A stretch of DNA of 64,000 bases from Caulobacter sp. (GCA_030683005.1 JAUXMY010000032.1:1-64000); one strand, 5' to 3'. Counted from the first letter of the stretch, positions 1-11,779 are shown. Numbers and translations: made by a program. Notes: a model not told the origin generated them from the sequence alone.

Positions 1-1
1 C

Positions 2-127
2 CAGCGGCTGCTCGACAACGGCAAGCCCCCCAAGGTCGCCATCGTCGCCGTCATGCGAAAGCTCATCGAGGCCGCAAACCTCGTCCTGCAGCGCGGCCAG
101 CCATGGCTAAGCGGCAAACCCGCCTGA
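2..127 (+). mobile_element. IS110-family transposase, C-terminal end (partial, runs off left edge)
   Basis: Frame 2 translation QRLLDNGKPPKVAIVAVMRKLIEAANLVLQRGQPWLSGKPA*; matches the typical IS110 transposase C-terminus (GKPxKVAlvAvMRKLl...N..Lr...pW). Confidence 0.85.
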
Positions 128-215
128 CATGGTTGCTCCCACTTGGGAGAGGAAGGGCTGGGGAGAGTAACGCCAGGATTCGCGGAACCGGCTCCAAGCC
201 GCTAAACACCCGCCC

Positions 216-962
216 ATGCCGTTCACCGCCACCGTCCTGACCATGTTCCCCGAGGCTTTCCCGGGGCCGCTCGGCGTGTCGCTGATCGGGACGGCCTGGC
301 GCGAGCAGGACCTGTGGCGCCTTGAAACAGTGGACATTCGCGCCTTTTCCAAGGATAAGCGCGGCTTCCTCGACGACACCCCCGCGGGTGGCGGTCCTGG
401 ACAGGTGATGAAGGCGGACGTGATCGCGGCGGCGCTCGACAGTGTCGATGTCGCGGGACGGCCGCTTTTGTATATGAGCGCCCGGGGTCGGCCCCTGACC
501 CAGGCGCGGGTGAAGCAATGGGCCGAGGCGCCGGGGATCATCGTCCTCTGCGGCCGGTTCGAGGGGGTGGACCAGCGGGTGCTCGACGCCCGGGGGTTCG
601 AGGAGGTCTCCGTCGGAGACGCGGTCCTGGCCGGTGGCGAGGCGGCGGCGATGGTGGCGATCGAGGCGTGCGTCCGTCTGGTTCCGGGAGTGCTCGGACA
701 GCCGGAGTCACTGAGTGAAGAAAGCTTCGAGGACGGTCTCCTCGAGCATCCGCAGTACACGAGACCGCGGACGTTCGAAGGGCTCGACATTCCCGAGGTG
801 CTGCTGAGCGGCGACCACAAGAAGGTCGCGGCCTGGCGGCAGGAGATGCGTGAGACGACGACCCGCGAGCAACGGCCCGATCTCTGGGACCGCCACCTCG
901 CCAACCGACAACCAAAGGGCCCCCCCTCGAAACAGGGGCAAGCCCAACGAAAAAAGGACTGA
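216..962 (+). CDS. trmD: tRNA (guanine(37)-N1)-methyltransferase TrmD
   Basis: [25 protein letters not shown]..., [42 protein letters not shown] motifs; directly upstream of rplS. Confidence 0.97.
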   Translation: MPFTATVLTMFPEAFPGPLGVSLIGTAWREQDLWRLETVDIRAFSKDKRGFLDDTPAGGGPGQVMKADVIAAALDSVDVAGRPLLYMSARGRPLTQARVKQWAEAPGIIVLCGRFEGVDQRVLDARGFEEVSVGDAVLAGGEAAAMVAIEACVRLVPGVLGQPESLSEESFEDGLLEHPQYTRPRTFEGLDIPEVLLSGDHKKVAAWRQEMRETTTREQRPDLWDRHLANRQPKGPPSKQGQAQRKKD

Positions 963-965
963 CCG

Positions 966-1367
966 ATGGCCGCGAACATCATCAAGGAACTCGAGAAGGC
1001 CGAGACCGAGCGTCTCGCCGCCCTCCGCACCACCCCCGATTTCCAGCCGGGCGACACCGTCCGCGTCAATGTGAAGATCAAGGAAGGCGAGCGCGAACGC
1101 GTTCAGGCCTACGAGGGCGTCTGCATCGCCCGCGCCGGCTCGGGCCTCCACGAGAACTTCACCGTCCGCAAGATCAGCTTCGGCGAAGGCGTCGAGCGGG
1201 TCTTCCCGATCATGTCGCCGATGATCGAAAGCATCGAAGTGAAGCGTCGCGGCGTCGTCCGGCGCGCCAAGCTCTATTACCTGCGCGATCGTCGCGGCAA
1301 GTCGGCCCGCATCGCCGAACGCCAGATGGCCCGCCCCGGCAAGGACGCCGCCCCCACCGGCGAGTGA
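966..1367 (+). CDS. rplS: 50S ribosomal protein L19
   Basis: [54 protein letters not shown]...[23 protein letters not shown]. Confidence 0.98.
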   Translation: MAANIIKELEKAETERLAALRTTPDFQPGDTVRVNVKIKEGERERVQAYEGVCIARAGSGLHENFTVRKISFGEGVERVFPIMSPMIESIEVKRRGVVRRAKLYYLRDRRGKSARIAERQMARPGKDAAPTGE

Positions 1368-1392
1368 TCCTTCGGGTCAGAGACGTTTTGAA

Positions 1393-1428
1393 GAGCCCCG
1401 GATCGAAAGGTCCGGGGCTTTCTTCTTT
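1393..1428 (+). terminator. Rho-independent terminator after rplS
   Basis: agccccgga-tcgaaagg-tccggggct followed by ttcttctttg, about 25 nt after the stop. Confidence 0.85.
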
Positions 1429-1433
1429 GCAGT

Positions 1434-1480
1434 CCTCCCCGCTCGCGGGGAGGGGGACCATGCGGAGCATGGTGGTGGGG
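1434..1480. repeat. REP-like palindromic intergenic repeat (two hairpin modules)
   Basis: cctcccc-gctcgc-ggggagg followed by accatg-cggag-catggt and ggtgggg. Confidence 0.6.
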
Positions 1481-1569
1481 TAGCGCCGGGGCTGGACGGT
1501 CTCCCACCCTGCGCCACGCCCCGTCCGGAAAGTCAGGCGCCGTCCCCACTTTCCCTCATCCGCCAGACT

Positions 1570-1875
1570 TCAGCCCACGTTCCTCCGCGAAGCGATCCAC
1601 TGCTCAACGGCATAGGCAAGTGTGCTGCCGAAAGGGCGGGTACTCAGCATGCGGTCAAAGTCCTCATCACTGAAACGGTCGCCCAGCTCGACTCGGGCAA
1701 ATGTCCGCAGGCGGTTGATCTTCCGCAGATAGAGGGCGAGCCATCCGCCCAGGAATGCAAAGCTGATGGCGAAGATGAGTATTCTCGTAGACCAGAAGTC
1801 GGTCGAAACGTAGGACACGATCCCTGTGACAGCCGCCAGGCCTATCCAGGGCTTGAACCCGGCCCAGGTCATCAC
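1570..1875 (-). CDS. Small membrane protein, hypothetical
   Basis: 101 aa ORF with two hydrophobic segments; abuts the DUF885 gene. Confidence 0.6.
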   Translation of the reverse strand: MMTWAGFKPWIGLAAVTGIVSYVSTDFWSTRILIFAISFAFLGGWLALYLRKINRLRTFARVELGDRFSDEDFDRMLSTRPFGSTLAYAVEQWIASRRNVG

Positions 1876-3726
1876 CTACCCCTTCGCCACCGCCAGCATC
1901 CACCGCAGCATCTGCCCCTCCAGCACGTCCAGCGGCAGGGCGCCGTCGCGCAGGATGGCGTCGTGGAAGGCGCGGATGTCGAACTTTGCGCCTAGCTCCT
2001 TCTGCGCCTTGGCGCGCAGGGCCATGATCTTCAGCTCGCCGATCTTGTAGCTGGTCGCCTGGCCCGGCCAGCAGATGTAGCGGTCGACCTCCTTGGCGAT
2101 GTCGCGCTCGCTGAGCAGGGTGTTCTCGCGGAAGAACTGCCGGGCCTGTTCGCGGGTCCACTTCTTGTGGTGCAGACCGGTATCGACGACCAGCCGCACG
2201 GCGCGCCAGGCCTCGGTCGTCAGCCGGCCGAAGTTGGAATAGGGGTCCTGGTAGAAGCCCATCTCCCGGCCCAGCCGCTCGCTGTAGAGCCCCCAGCCCT
2301 CGCTGTAGGCGCCGTTGCCGCCGAACTTGCGGAACTTTGGCAGGCCTTCCGTCTCCATGGCCAGCGCGATCTGGAAGTGATGCCCGGGCGCGCCTTCGTG
2401 ATAGCTGATGCCCTCGATCTGCGGCTTCAGGACCTGGGTCATGTCCGACAGGTTGACGTAGTATATGCCCGGCCGCGACCCGTCCGGCGACGGACGGTTG
2501 TAGAAGGCGATGCCGGCGGTGGCCTCGCGCCAGGCCTCGACGGCCCGGACCTCCAGCTTCGCCTTGGGCAGCCGCAGGAACCACTGCGGGGCGACGGCCA
2601 TCACCTGGTCGACGAAGGCGGTGGCGTCCTTCAGGTAGGCGGCCTTGCCCTCGGGCGTGTTCGGGTACTGGAACTTCGGATCGGTGCGCAGCAGCTTGAA
2701 GAAGTCCTGCAGCGAGCCCTTGAACCCGACCTCGTCCATGATGGCCCGCATCTCGGCCTGGATGCGCGTCAGCTCGTCCAGGCCGGTCTGGTGGACCTCG
2801 TCGGCGGTCATGTCCGTCGTGGTCGAGACCTTCAGCCGCCAGGCGTAATAGGCCTCGCCGTCGGGCAGGGCCCAGACGCCGTCGGCGCCCTTCGACATCG
2901 GCCGGATCCTGGCCTGGGTCGCGATGAACTGCTCGTAGCCCGCCTTGAACGGCCCGGTCAGCGCCGCCTTGCCTTCGTCCAGAAGCGCCGCCTTGACGTC
3001 GTCGGCGGCGGTCAGGCCGGCGACCTTCTTCCTGTAGTCCGCCCACAGCGCGCAGTCGGGGCCGTCCGTGAAGGGCGCGCCGGTGATCACCTTGCGGGCG
3101 TCGGCCGCGACCGGCTCGAAGGTGAAGTCGGGCGCCACCACGCCGCCCTCGGCCCGGTCCTCCAGATCTTTGGAAACCTCGCCCATGACCCGCTTCACCT
3201 CGACCAGCCGCGAGACATAGGCGCGGGCGTCCTCGACGCTGTCGACGCGGTGCTGGTTGATCAGGAAGGCCGGAAGCGACCCCGCGGGGCTGCCCATGCT
3301 GGTGGCGATGTAGCCGTGGTTGCGCCAGCGGTAGTCGCCCCGCTGAGTCAGGACCTGTTCCTCGAACAGCCGCCAGGACAGGCGCGAAGCCGGGCTGAGC
3401 TTCGCCTGGTCAAAACCGGCCTGCATTGCGGCCAGCTGACTCTCGACCAGGGCGAGGTCCATCTTGTCGCCAGTGGCGCTGTAGTCGTCGAGCGTCCCGT
3501 ACTTCTCCTTGCGGCCAAGGCTGGTCAGGGTCTGCGGGCTGAGCGCGGCCCGCGCCTCGAAGGCGGCGTCGAGGAAGGCGTTGAAGCGGGCGTCCTCGGA
3601 CCCGGCGGCCCATGCGGTGGAGGCCAGCGGGCCGGTCAGGGCGATGCCGGCCAGGGCGTGGCGGCGGGTGAGGGTGAAGCTGGACAAGACGCGACTCCGG
3701 AAAGCGGGGATGGTGGAGGAGTCCAC
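1876..3726 (-). CDS. DUF885 family secreted protein
   Basis: Tat-like N-terminus (LTRRHALAGIALTG); SYHEGAPGHHFQ, EGWGLYSERLGREMGFYQDPYSNFGRL motifs typical of DUF885. Confidence 0.9.
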   Translation of the reverse strand: MDSSTIPAFRSRVLSSFTLTRRHALAGIALTGPLASTAWAAGSEDARFNAFLDAAFEARAALSPQTLTSLGRKEKYGTLDDYSATGDKMDLALVESQLAAMQAGFDQAKLSPASRLSWRLFEEQVLTQRGDYRWRNHGYIATSMGSPAGSLPAFLINQHRVDSVEDARAYVSRLVEVKRVMGEVSKDLEDRAEGGVVAPDFTFEPVAADARKVITGAPFTDGPDCALWADYRKKVAGLTAADDVKAALLDEGKAALTGPFKAGYEQFIATQARIRPMSKGADGVWALPDGEAYYAWRLKVSTTTDMTADEVHQTGLDELTRIQAEMRAIMDEVGFKGSLQDFFKLLRTDPKFQYPNTPEGKAAYLKDATAFVDQVMAVAPQWFLRLPKAKLEVRAVEAWREATAGIAFYNRPSPDGSRPGIYYVNLSDMTQVLKPQIEGISYHEGAPGHHFQIALAMETEGLPKFRKFGGNGAYSEGWGLYSERLGREMGFYQDPYSNFGRLTTEAWRAVRLVVDTGLHHKKWTREQARQFFRENTLLSERDIAKEVDRYICWPGQATSYKIGELKIMALRAKAQKELGAKFDIRAFHDAILRDGALPLDVLEGQMLRWMLAVAKG

Positions 3727-3762
3727 AGTTCCGGCCTCCTGTCATCCGCCGTCCACCGATAG

Positions 3763-3912
3763 CCCTCCTCCTCGATGGAGGAGGGTTGGGTGGTGGTGTG
3801 GCCGCTGTACCGAAGGAAGGGCTCGGCGGGGCGCCGGCGCCATCCTGAAATCACCCGGCGCCGCCGCGGATACACCACCATCCCCGACCCTTCCTCCATC
3901 GAGGAGGAAGGG
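3763..3912. repeat. Large inverted repeat, REP/MITE-like intergenic element
   Basis: Left arm ccctcctcctcgatggaggagggttgggtggtggtgt; right arm acaccaccatccccgacccttcctccatcgaggaggaagg. Confidence 0.65.
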
Positions 3913-4032
3913 GGAAGGGCCCCCGGACACGGGAGGCACATCCTTGCCCGGCGGGCCATGCCCCACCGCCGGGCGCGCACTTTCCTTGCGCCCCACTGGA
4001 CGAGAGGGGCCCCTGCGTCCTACATCCCCGGC

Positions 4033-5457
4033 ATGTCCGGCAAGACCCTCTATGACAAGATCTGGGACGCCCATGTCGTCGCCACCGACGGCGAGGAGGC
4101 GATCCTCTACATCGACCTGCACCTGATCCACGAGGTGACGACGCCGCAGGCCTTCGCCGGTCTGCGCGCCGCCGGCCGCAAGGTGCGCCGGCCGGACCGC
4201 ACGCTTGCCGTGGCCGACCACAACACGCCCACCGAGGGTCAGGCGCTGGGCGTCGACGCGGTGGCCGACGAGGAGGCGCGGCTGCAGCTTCAGACGCTGG
4301 GCCGCAACGTCGCCGACGCCGGCATCGAGTTCTTCCCGATGGGCGACATCCGCAACGGCATCGTCCACGTCGTCGGACCCGAGCAGGGCCGCACCCAGCC
4401 GGGCATGACCGTGGTCTGCGGCGATTCCCACACCTCCACCCACGGCGCCTTCGGAGCCCTGGCCCACGGCATCGGCACCTCCGAGGTCGAGCATGTGCTG
4501 GCCAGCCAGACCCTGCGCCAGCGCAAGTCGAAGAACATGCGCGTCAGCATCGAGGGCCAGGCCGGCCCCGGTGTCACCGCCAAGGACCTGGCCCTGGCCG
4601 TGATCGGTCAGATCGGCACCGCCGGCGGCACCGGCTATGTCATCGAGTTCGCGGGCGAGGCGGTTCGTGACCTGTCGATGGAGGGCCGCATGACCCTCTG
4701 CAACCTGACCATCGAGGGCGGGGCCCGGGCCGGCCTGGTCGCGCCGGACCAGAAGACCTTCGACTACATCATGGGCCGTCCGGCGGCCCCCAAGGGGGCG
4801 GCCTGGGACATGGCGCTCAGCTACTGGAAGACCTTCGTCAGCGACGCCGAGGCTGTCTTCGACCGCGAGGTCCGGCTGGACGCGGCGAGCATCGCGCCGA
4901 CGGTGACCTGGGGCACCAGCCCCGAGGACGTCGTGCCGGTCACCGGCGTGGTGCCCGACCCGGCGACCTTCGCGACGGCCGACAAGCGGGCCGCCGTCGA
5001 GCGGGCGCTGGACTACATGGGCCTGACCGCCGGTCAGCCGATCACCGAGGCCCGAATCGACCGCGTCTTCATCGGCAGCTGCACCAACAGCCGCATCGAG
5101 GACCTGCGCGCCGCCGCCGCCGTGGTGCAGCGCGCCTTCCTCGAGGGGCGGATGGTCGCGCCGCACGTGCGGGCCATGGTCGTGCCGGGCTCGGGCCTGG
5201 TGAAGGAACAGGCCGAGGCCGAGGGGCTGGACGCCATGTTCCGGGCCGCCGGCTTCGACTGGCGCGAGCCTGGGTGCTCCATGTGCCTGGGCATGAACCC
5301 CGACAAGCTGGCCCCCGGCGAACGCTGCGCCTCGACCAGCAACCGCAACTTCGAGGGCCGTCAGGGCCGGGGCGGCCGCACCCACCTTATGAGCCCCGCC
5401 ATGGCCGCCGCCGCCGCCATCGCCGGCCACATCGTCGATGTGAGGGACTTCCTGTGA
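4033..5457 (+). CDS. leuC: 3-isopropylmalate dehydratase large subunit
   Basis: [16 protein letters not shown]..., [60 protein letters not shown]. Confidence 0.97.
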   Translation: MSGKTLYDKIWDAHVVATDGEEAILYIDLHLIHEVTTPQAFAGLRAAGRKVRRPDRTLAVADHNTPTEGQALGVDAVADEEARLQLQTLGRNVADAGIEFFPMGDIRNGIVHVVGPEQGRTQPGMTVVCGDSHTSTHGAFGALAHGIGTSEVEHVLASQTLRQRKSKNMRVSIEGQAGPGVTAKDLALAVIGQIGTAGGTGYVIEFAGEAVRDLSMEGRMTLCNLTIEGGARAGLVAPDQKTFDYIMGRPAAPKGAAWDMALSYWKTFVSDAEAVFDREVRLDAASIAPTVTWGTSPEDVVPVTGVVPDPATFATADKRAAVERALDYMGLTAGQPITEARIDRVFIGSCTNSRIEDLRAAAAVVQRAFLEGRMVAPHVRAMVVPGSGLVKEQAEAEGLDAMFRAAGFDWREPGCSMCLGMNPDKLAPGERCASTSNRNFEGRQGRGGRTHLMSPAMAAAAAIAGHIVDVRDFL

Positions 5458-6305
5458 TCAAGGCCCTCGACCACATCGCCTATGTCGTGAACGACCTCGA
5501 GGCCGCCGTCGACGGCTACACACGGCTGTTCGGCCGCGCGCCGAACTGGCGGGGCGACATGCACGGCGCCAGCCAGGTCTGGTTCCAGCTCGGCAACATG
5601 GCGCTGGACGTCATCGCCCCGACCGGCGAGGGCCCGGTCGGCGACGCCATCCGGGCGCGGCTGGCCAGCCATGGCGAGGGCTTCTACGGCGTCGGCTTCG
5701 CCGTGCCGGACCTTGCGCAGGCCGGTCACCGGTTCGAACGGGTCGGCCTGAAGGCCTATCCCCGCGAAGAAATCACCACCCATCCGGAGACGGGCGCGAC
5801 GCGCCGCTGGGCGGTGGCCAGCCTCGCGCCCAAGGCCACCTATGGCGTGAACCTGTTCCTGGTCGAACAGGCGCCGGGCGTTGAGCCCTGGCCGGTGGCG
5901 CCGGTCACGGTGGATGAGGGGTCGTCCGTGTCCGGACTGGACCATGTCGTCATCCGGACGCCCAACCCCGACCGCGCCGCCGCCCTCTACGGCGCGCGGA
6001 TGGGCCTCGACATGCGGCTGGACCGCAGCAACCCCGACTGGGGCACGCGACTGATGTTCTTCCGGGTCGGCGACCTGGTCGTCGAGATCGCCCACGACCT
6101 GAAGGCCGGAGTCTCGGACGGCCCGGACGAGGCCTGGGGCCTCAGCTGGCGCGTCGCCAACGTCGAGGCGGCCCACCACCGCATGGCCGGCCAGGAGATC
6201 GAGGTCTCGGAGATCCGAACCGGTCGCAAGCCCGGCACCCGCGTTTTCACCGTCAGGAGCGTCCCCGGCGGCGCACCCACCCTCGTGATCGGACCGGACG
6301 CATGA
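5454..6305 (+). CDS. VOC superfamily (glyoxalase/bleomycin resistance) protein with two tandem domains
   Basis: GTG start overlaps leuC stop (GTGA); two repeats of the LDH(I/V)..V.....A...Y pattern ([48 protein letters not shown]). Confidence 0.85.
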   Translation: MIKALDHIAYVVNDLEAAVDGYTRLFGRAPNWRGDMHGASQVWFQLGNMALDVIAPTGEGPVGDAIRARLASHGEGFYGVGFAVPDLAQAGHRFERVGLKAYPREEITTHPETGATRRWAVASLAPKATYGVNLFLVEQAPGVEPWPVAPVTVDEGSSVSGLDHVVIRTPNPDRAAALYGARMGLDMRLDRSNPDWGTRLMFFRVGDLVVEIAHDLKAGVSDGPDEAWGLSWRVANVEAAHHRMAGQEIEVSEIRTGRKPGTRVFTVRSVPGGAPTLVIGPDA

Positions 6306-6916
6306 AAGCCTTCACCCGTCTCGACGGCCTCGCCGCCCCGCTGGGCCTGGCCAACATCGACACCGACCAGATCATTCCCAAGCAGTTCCTCAAGACCGTC
6401 GATCGCGAGGGGCTGGCCAGGGGGCTGTTCTACGACTTCCGCTTCGACGAGCAGGGCGCGCCCAAGGACGGCTTCGTGCTCAACGACCCGGCCTACAAGG
6501 GCGCGCAGATCCTGATCGCCGGCGACAACTTCGGCTGCGGATCCTCGCGCGAGCATGCGCCCTGGGCGCTGCAGGACTTCGGCATCAACTGCGTGATCGC
6601 CCCGTCCTTCGCCGACATCTTTCACGGCAACTGCTTCAACAACGGCCTGCTGCCCGTGGTGCTCAAACCCGAGGAGGTCGAGGCGCTGCTGGACGAGGCC
6701 CGCGGCGGCAACCACGTCTTCTCCGTCGACCTGGAGCAGCAGACCGTCACCGCCCCGTCGGGCGCGGTGTTCCACTTCGACATCGACCCGGGCCGCAAGG
6801 AGAAGATGCTCAAGGGCCTGGACGCCATCGGCGAGACCCTGCAGCACGCCGGCGACATCGACGTCTACGAGATGAAGCGCGCCATCGGCCAGCCGTGGCT
6901 GGAGCTGGGCGCGTGA
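6302..6916 (+). CDS. leuD: 3-isopropylmalate dehydratase small subunit
   Basis: [57 protein letters not shown]. Confidence 0.97.
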   Translation: MKAFTRLDGLAAPLGLANIDTDQIIPKQFLKTVDREGLARGLFYDFRFDEQGAPKDGFVLNDPAYKGAQILIAGDNFGCGSSREHAPWALQDFGINCVIAPSFADIFHGNCFNNGLLPVVLKPEEVEALLDEARGGNHVFSVDLEQQTVTAPSGAVFHFDIDPGRKEKMLKGLDAIGETLQHAGDIDVYEMKRAIGQPWLELGA

Positions 6917-7215
6917 CCCTCCTGGTCATCGGGACCGTCCGCCTGCCGCCGGAAAACATCGACCGGGCCCGCGCCGCCATGGAGACCATGGTCGCGGCCA
7001 GCCGGGCCGAGGACGGCTGCATACAGTACGCCTACTCGCACGACCTGCTTGAGCCGGGCCTTGTCCGCGTGACCGAGGCCTGGCGTGATCGCGCCGCGCT
7101 CACCGCCCACTTCCAGACCCCGCATATGGCTGCCTGGCGCGGCGTATTCCCGAGCCTTGGCATCACCGACCGCGACCTGGCCCTCTACGAGGCCGGGCAG
7201 CCCGAACCGATTTGA
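6913..7215 (+). CDS. ABM (antibiotic biosynthesis monooxygenase)-domain protein, putative quinol monooxygenase
   Basis: GTG start overlaps leuD stop; [51 protein letters not shown]. Confidence 0.85.
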   Translation: MTLLVIGTVRLPPENIDRARAAMETMVAASRAEDGCIQYAYSHDLLEPGLVRVTEAWRDRAALTAHFQTPHMAAWRGVFPSLGITDRDLALYEAGQPEPI

Positions 7216-7219
7216 GACC

Positions 7220-8296
7220 ATGACCCAGACCCTGCTCCTGCTCCCCGGCGATGGCATCGGCCCGGAGGTGATCGCCCAGGTCCGCCGCGTGGCCCAGGTC
7301 GTGACGCCGGACCTTGCCCTCGACGAACGCGACTTCGGCGGCATTTCCTATGACCGCCATGGCGTGCCGATCACGGACGAAGCCATCGCCACGGCCCAGG
7401 CGTCCGACGCGGTGCTGATGGGCGCGGTGGGCGGACCGCAGTGGGCGGGTGTGGAGCGGAGCAAGCGGCCGGAGATGGGCCTTCTGGGTCTGCGCAAGGC
7501 CATGGACGTGTTCGCCAACCTGCGCCCCGCCCTGTGCTTCGACGCCCTGGCCGACGCCTCCAGCCTCAAGCGCGAGCTTGTTGCGGGGCTGGACATCATG
7601 TTCGTCCGTGAACTGACGGGCGGCGTCTACTTCGGCCAGCCCCGCTTCATCGAGACCCTGGCCGACGGTCAACGGCGCGGCGTCGACACGCAGGTCTACA
7701 CCACCAGCGAGATCGAGCGCGTCAGCCGCGTGGCCTTCGAACTGGCCCGGGGGCGGGGCAACAAGGTCCATTCGCTCGAGAAGTCGAACGTCATGGAGAC
7801 CGGCCTGCTCTGGCGCGAGGTGGTCACCGACCTGCACAGGCGCGAGTACGCCGACGTGACGCTGGAGCACATGCTGGCCGACAACGCCGCCATGCAGCTG
7901 GTCCGCCAGCCGACGCAGTTCGACGTCATCCTGACCGACAACCTGTTTGGCGACGTGCTGTCGGACGAGGCGGCGCAGCTGACCGGGTCGCTCGGCATGC
8001 TGCCGTCGGCGGCGCTGGGCGCGCCGGGCAAGCCGGGGCTGTATGAGCCGATCCACGGCTCGGCGCCGGACATCGCCGGCCAGGGCGTGGCCAATCCGCT
8101 GGCCGCCATCCTGTCCTTCGAGATGGCCCTGCGCTGGTCGCTGGGCCGGGCTGAGACCGCCGACCGGGTCAAGGCCGCCGTCGAGGCCGCCCTCGCCGCC
8201 GGCGCCCGCACCCGCGACCTCGGCGGGAGCCTGTCCACCGCCCAGATGGGGGATGCGGTGCTGGGCGCCCTCCAGGGTCCCTCCCGGGCAGGGTAG
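7220..8296 (+). CDS. leuB: 3-isopropylmalate dehydrogenase
   Basis: [85 protein letters not shown]. Confidence 0.97.
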   Translation: MTQTLLLLPGDGIGPEVIAQVRRVAQVVTPDLALDERDFGGISYDRHGVPITDEAIATAQASDAVLMGAVGGPQWAGVERSKRPEMGLLGLRKAMDVFANLRPALCFDALADASSLKRELVAGLDIMFVRELTGGVYFGQPRFIETLADGQRRGVDTQVYTTSEIERVSRVAFELARGRGNKVHSLEKSNVMETGLLWREVVTDLHRREYADVTLEHMLADNAAMQLVRQPTQFDVILTDNLFGDVLSDEAAQLTGSLGMLPSAALGAPGKPGLYEPIHGSAPDIAGQGVANPLAAILSFEMALRWSLGRAETADRVKAAVEAALAAGARTRDLGGSLSTAQMGDAVLGALQGPSRAG

Positions 8297-8303
8297 GACG
8301 GCG

Positions 8304-9626
8304 TCAGCCCTTCATCACCTTCCCGCCCTTCATCACGAACCCCACCTGCTTGAGCACGGTCACATCCGCCAGCGGGTCGGCGTCGACGGCGATCAGGTCG
8401 GCCTGTTTGCCGGCCTCCAGGCTGCCGATGATGTTGCTGAGACCCAGCAGGTCGGCGGCGTTGACGGTGGCGGCCTTGATGGCGTCCATCGGCGTCAGGC
8501 CGTACTTGACCAGCAGCTCGAACTCGTCGGCGTTGCGGCCGTGCTTGGAGACGCCGGCGTCGGTGCCGAAGGCGATGCGGACGCCGCGCGGGAAGGCCTT
8601 CTTCAGCGACTCGCCGGTGATGGTGATGCGCCAGTCGATCTTTGCCCGCACTTCCGGCGCGTAGGCGTTGGGATCCTTCGCGATCCGCTCCAGATAGCCG
8701 TTCACCGTCGACAGGGTCGGCACGTAGTAGGCCTTCGTCTTCAGGAACAGCTGGATGGTTTCCTCGTCCATGATGGTGCCGTGCTCGATGGAGTCGGCGC
8801 CGTAGCGCAGGGCCAGCTTGATGCCGTCCTCGCCGTGGGCGTGGACGGCGACCTTCTTGCCGTAGAGCCTGGCGGTCTCGATCAGGGCCTTCGCCTCGTC
8901 GTCGAACATCTGGGCGCCCAGGCCCGCGCCGATGCGGCTGTTCACGCCGCCGGTGGTGGCGATCTTGATGACGTCGGCGCCGCGGCCGACCTGCAGCCGC
9001 ACGGCCTGGCGGCAGGACTCGGGACCGTCGCAGACGTTGTCGTGCGGAATTACGTCGGCCAGCACGTCGTTGAAGCCAAGCCGGCCGTCCATGTGGCCGG
9101 AGGTGGTGGAGATCGAGCGGCCGGCGTCGACGATGCGCGGCCCGGCCACCCGGCCCATGGAGATGGCGTCACGAAGGGCCATCGTCACCCCGCCACGGTC
9201 GCCGAGGTTGCGGACGGTGGTGAAGCCGGCGTCGAGCGTCTTGCGCGCGTTCCAGGCCGCCTCGTAGGCGAAGTCGGCGGTTGAGTCGCTGACGCGGGCC
9301 AGCTGACCTTCGGCGCCGGCGCGGTCGGAGGTCAGGTGGACGTGGGTGTCGATCAGCCCGGGCAGTACAAACTTCGTCGACAGGTCGATGACCTTCGCGC
9401 CGGGGAACTCGGAGGCCGGCACGAAGCCGTCGCGAACGGCCTCGATGCGGCCGCCGCGGATCACCAGCGTGGCGTTGCGGCGGGGCGCCTGACCGGGTCG
9501 GTCGAGCAGGGTCCCGGCATGGACCAGGGTCAGCTCAGACGGCGCCTGACGGGCCGAGGCGGTCATGCCCAGCAGGCCGGCGCAGACCACGGCGGCGGCG
9601 GCCACAAGGCCTCGTCTCATCATCAT
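8304..9626 (-). CDS. Secreted amidohydrolase family protein
   Basis: Signal peptide; LPGLIDTHVHLT, HAHGEDGIKLALRYGADSIEHG, FGTDAGV, ADLIAVDADPLADV. Start placed at MMMRRG by SD; ORF extends to 9641. Confidence 0.9.
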   Translation of the reverse strand: MMMRRGLVAAAAVVCAGLLGMTASARQAPSELTLVHAGTLLDRPGQAPRRNATLVIRGGRIEAVRDGFVPASEFPGAKVIDLSTKFVLPGLIDTHVHLTSDRAGAEGQLARVSDSTADFAYEAAWNARKTLDAGFTTVRNLGDRGGVTMALRDAISMGRVAGPRIVDAGRSISTTSGHMDGRLGFNDVLADVIPHDNVCDGPESCRQAVRLQVGRGADVIKIATTGGVNSRIGAGLGAQMFDDEAKALIETARLYGKKVAVHAHGEDGIKLALRYGADSIEHGTIMDEETIQLFLKTKAYYVPTLSTVNGYLERIAKDPNAYAPEVRAKIDWRITITGESLKKAFPRGVRIAFGTDAGVSKHGRNADEFELLVKYGLTPMDAIKAATVNAADLLGLSNIIGSLEAGKQADLIAVDADPLADVTVLKQVGFVMKGGKVMKG

Positions 9627-9712
9627 CGGAAGGCTCCCCATACAGAACTGAGACGTCAGCCTAGAGGCGCCGCGCGCTTGCGGGAAGCCGCCTGACGGGC
9701 GACATCGACACC

Positions 9713-10306
9713 ATGACGACGCCGACCCGCGAGATCGAACTGAAGTTCCTGCTGGACGCCGCCGCCGCCGCGGCGGTGCTGACGGCCCTGCCGCAGGGCG
9801 AGACGATGGTGAAGGACATGGTGGCGACCTACTTCGACACCGCCGACCACTGGCTGCGCCGGCATGGCTTCGGGCTTCGCGTGCGCCGTTCGGGGGGCGA
9901 ACGGATCCAGACCCTCAAGGCCGGGATCGAGCGGGACGGCGGTCGGGACGAATGGGAGTGGCCTGTCGAGGCCGATACGCCGGACCCCGCGCTGCTGGCC
10001 GGCACGCCCGCGGCCCTGCCCGCGGGAGCGGCGCTGGTTCCGCTGTTCACGGTCACCAGTCGCCGGACTCTGCGTATGGTGCAGGCGGAGGGGGCGCTGA
10101 TCGAACTGGTTATCGACGATGCGCGGGTCGAGGCCGGTGACCGCACCGACGTTTTCCTGGAGCTGGAACTGGAACTGAAGGCCGGCGAGGCCGCTGCTCT
10201 GGAGACGCTGGCGGCGCGGCTGTCGGCGGTCGCCGCCCTGACGCCGACGGACCTGACCAAGGCGGGCCGCGGCTTCCGGCTGCTGCCCCCGCAGGCCAAG
10301 ATATAA
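9713..10306 (+). CDS. CYTH domain-containing protein
   Basis: EIELKFLLD, YFDTADHWLRRHGFGLRVRRSGGERIQTLKAG, LELELELKAGE. Confidence 0.9.
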   Translation: MTTPTREIELKFLLDAAAAAAVLTALPQGETMVKDMVATYFDTADHWLRRHGFGLRVRRSGGERIQTLKAGIERDGGRDEWEWPVEADTPDPALLAGTPAALPAGAALVPLFTVTSRRTLRMVQAEGALIELVIDDARVEAGDRTDVFLELELELKAGEAAALETLAARLSAVAALTPTDLTKAGRGFRLLPPQAKI

Positions 10307-10320
10307 GGATATCTTTATAT
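10301..10320. promoter_or_regulatory. Palindromic operator candidate (SahR-like) upstream of ahcY
   Basis: atataaggatatctttatat, 9 of 10 base pairs palindromic, about 60 nt upstream of ahcY, in an otherwise GC-rich region. Confidence 0.55.
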
Positions 10321-10381
10321 CCCTGTTGAAGAGATGGGCGCGGGCGGCTATAGAGCGCTCACACCGATAAAGGAGTCCTGC

Positions 10382-11773
<1,392 letters not shown>

Positions 11774-11779
11774 GCGACC

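Noticed and set aside
2167-3762. 531-aa plus-strand ORF antisense to the DUF885 gene
   Set aside because: Typical high-GC antisense artefact (composition rich in V/G/A/L/R, no domain); the minus-strand gene is clearly real.
3742-5430. 562-aa minus-strand ORF antisense to leuC
   Set aside because: leuC on the plus strand has unambiguous motifs; the antisense frame is low-complexity.
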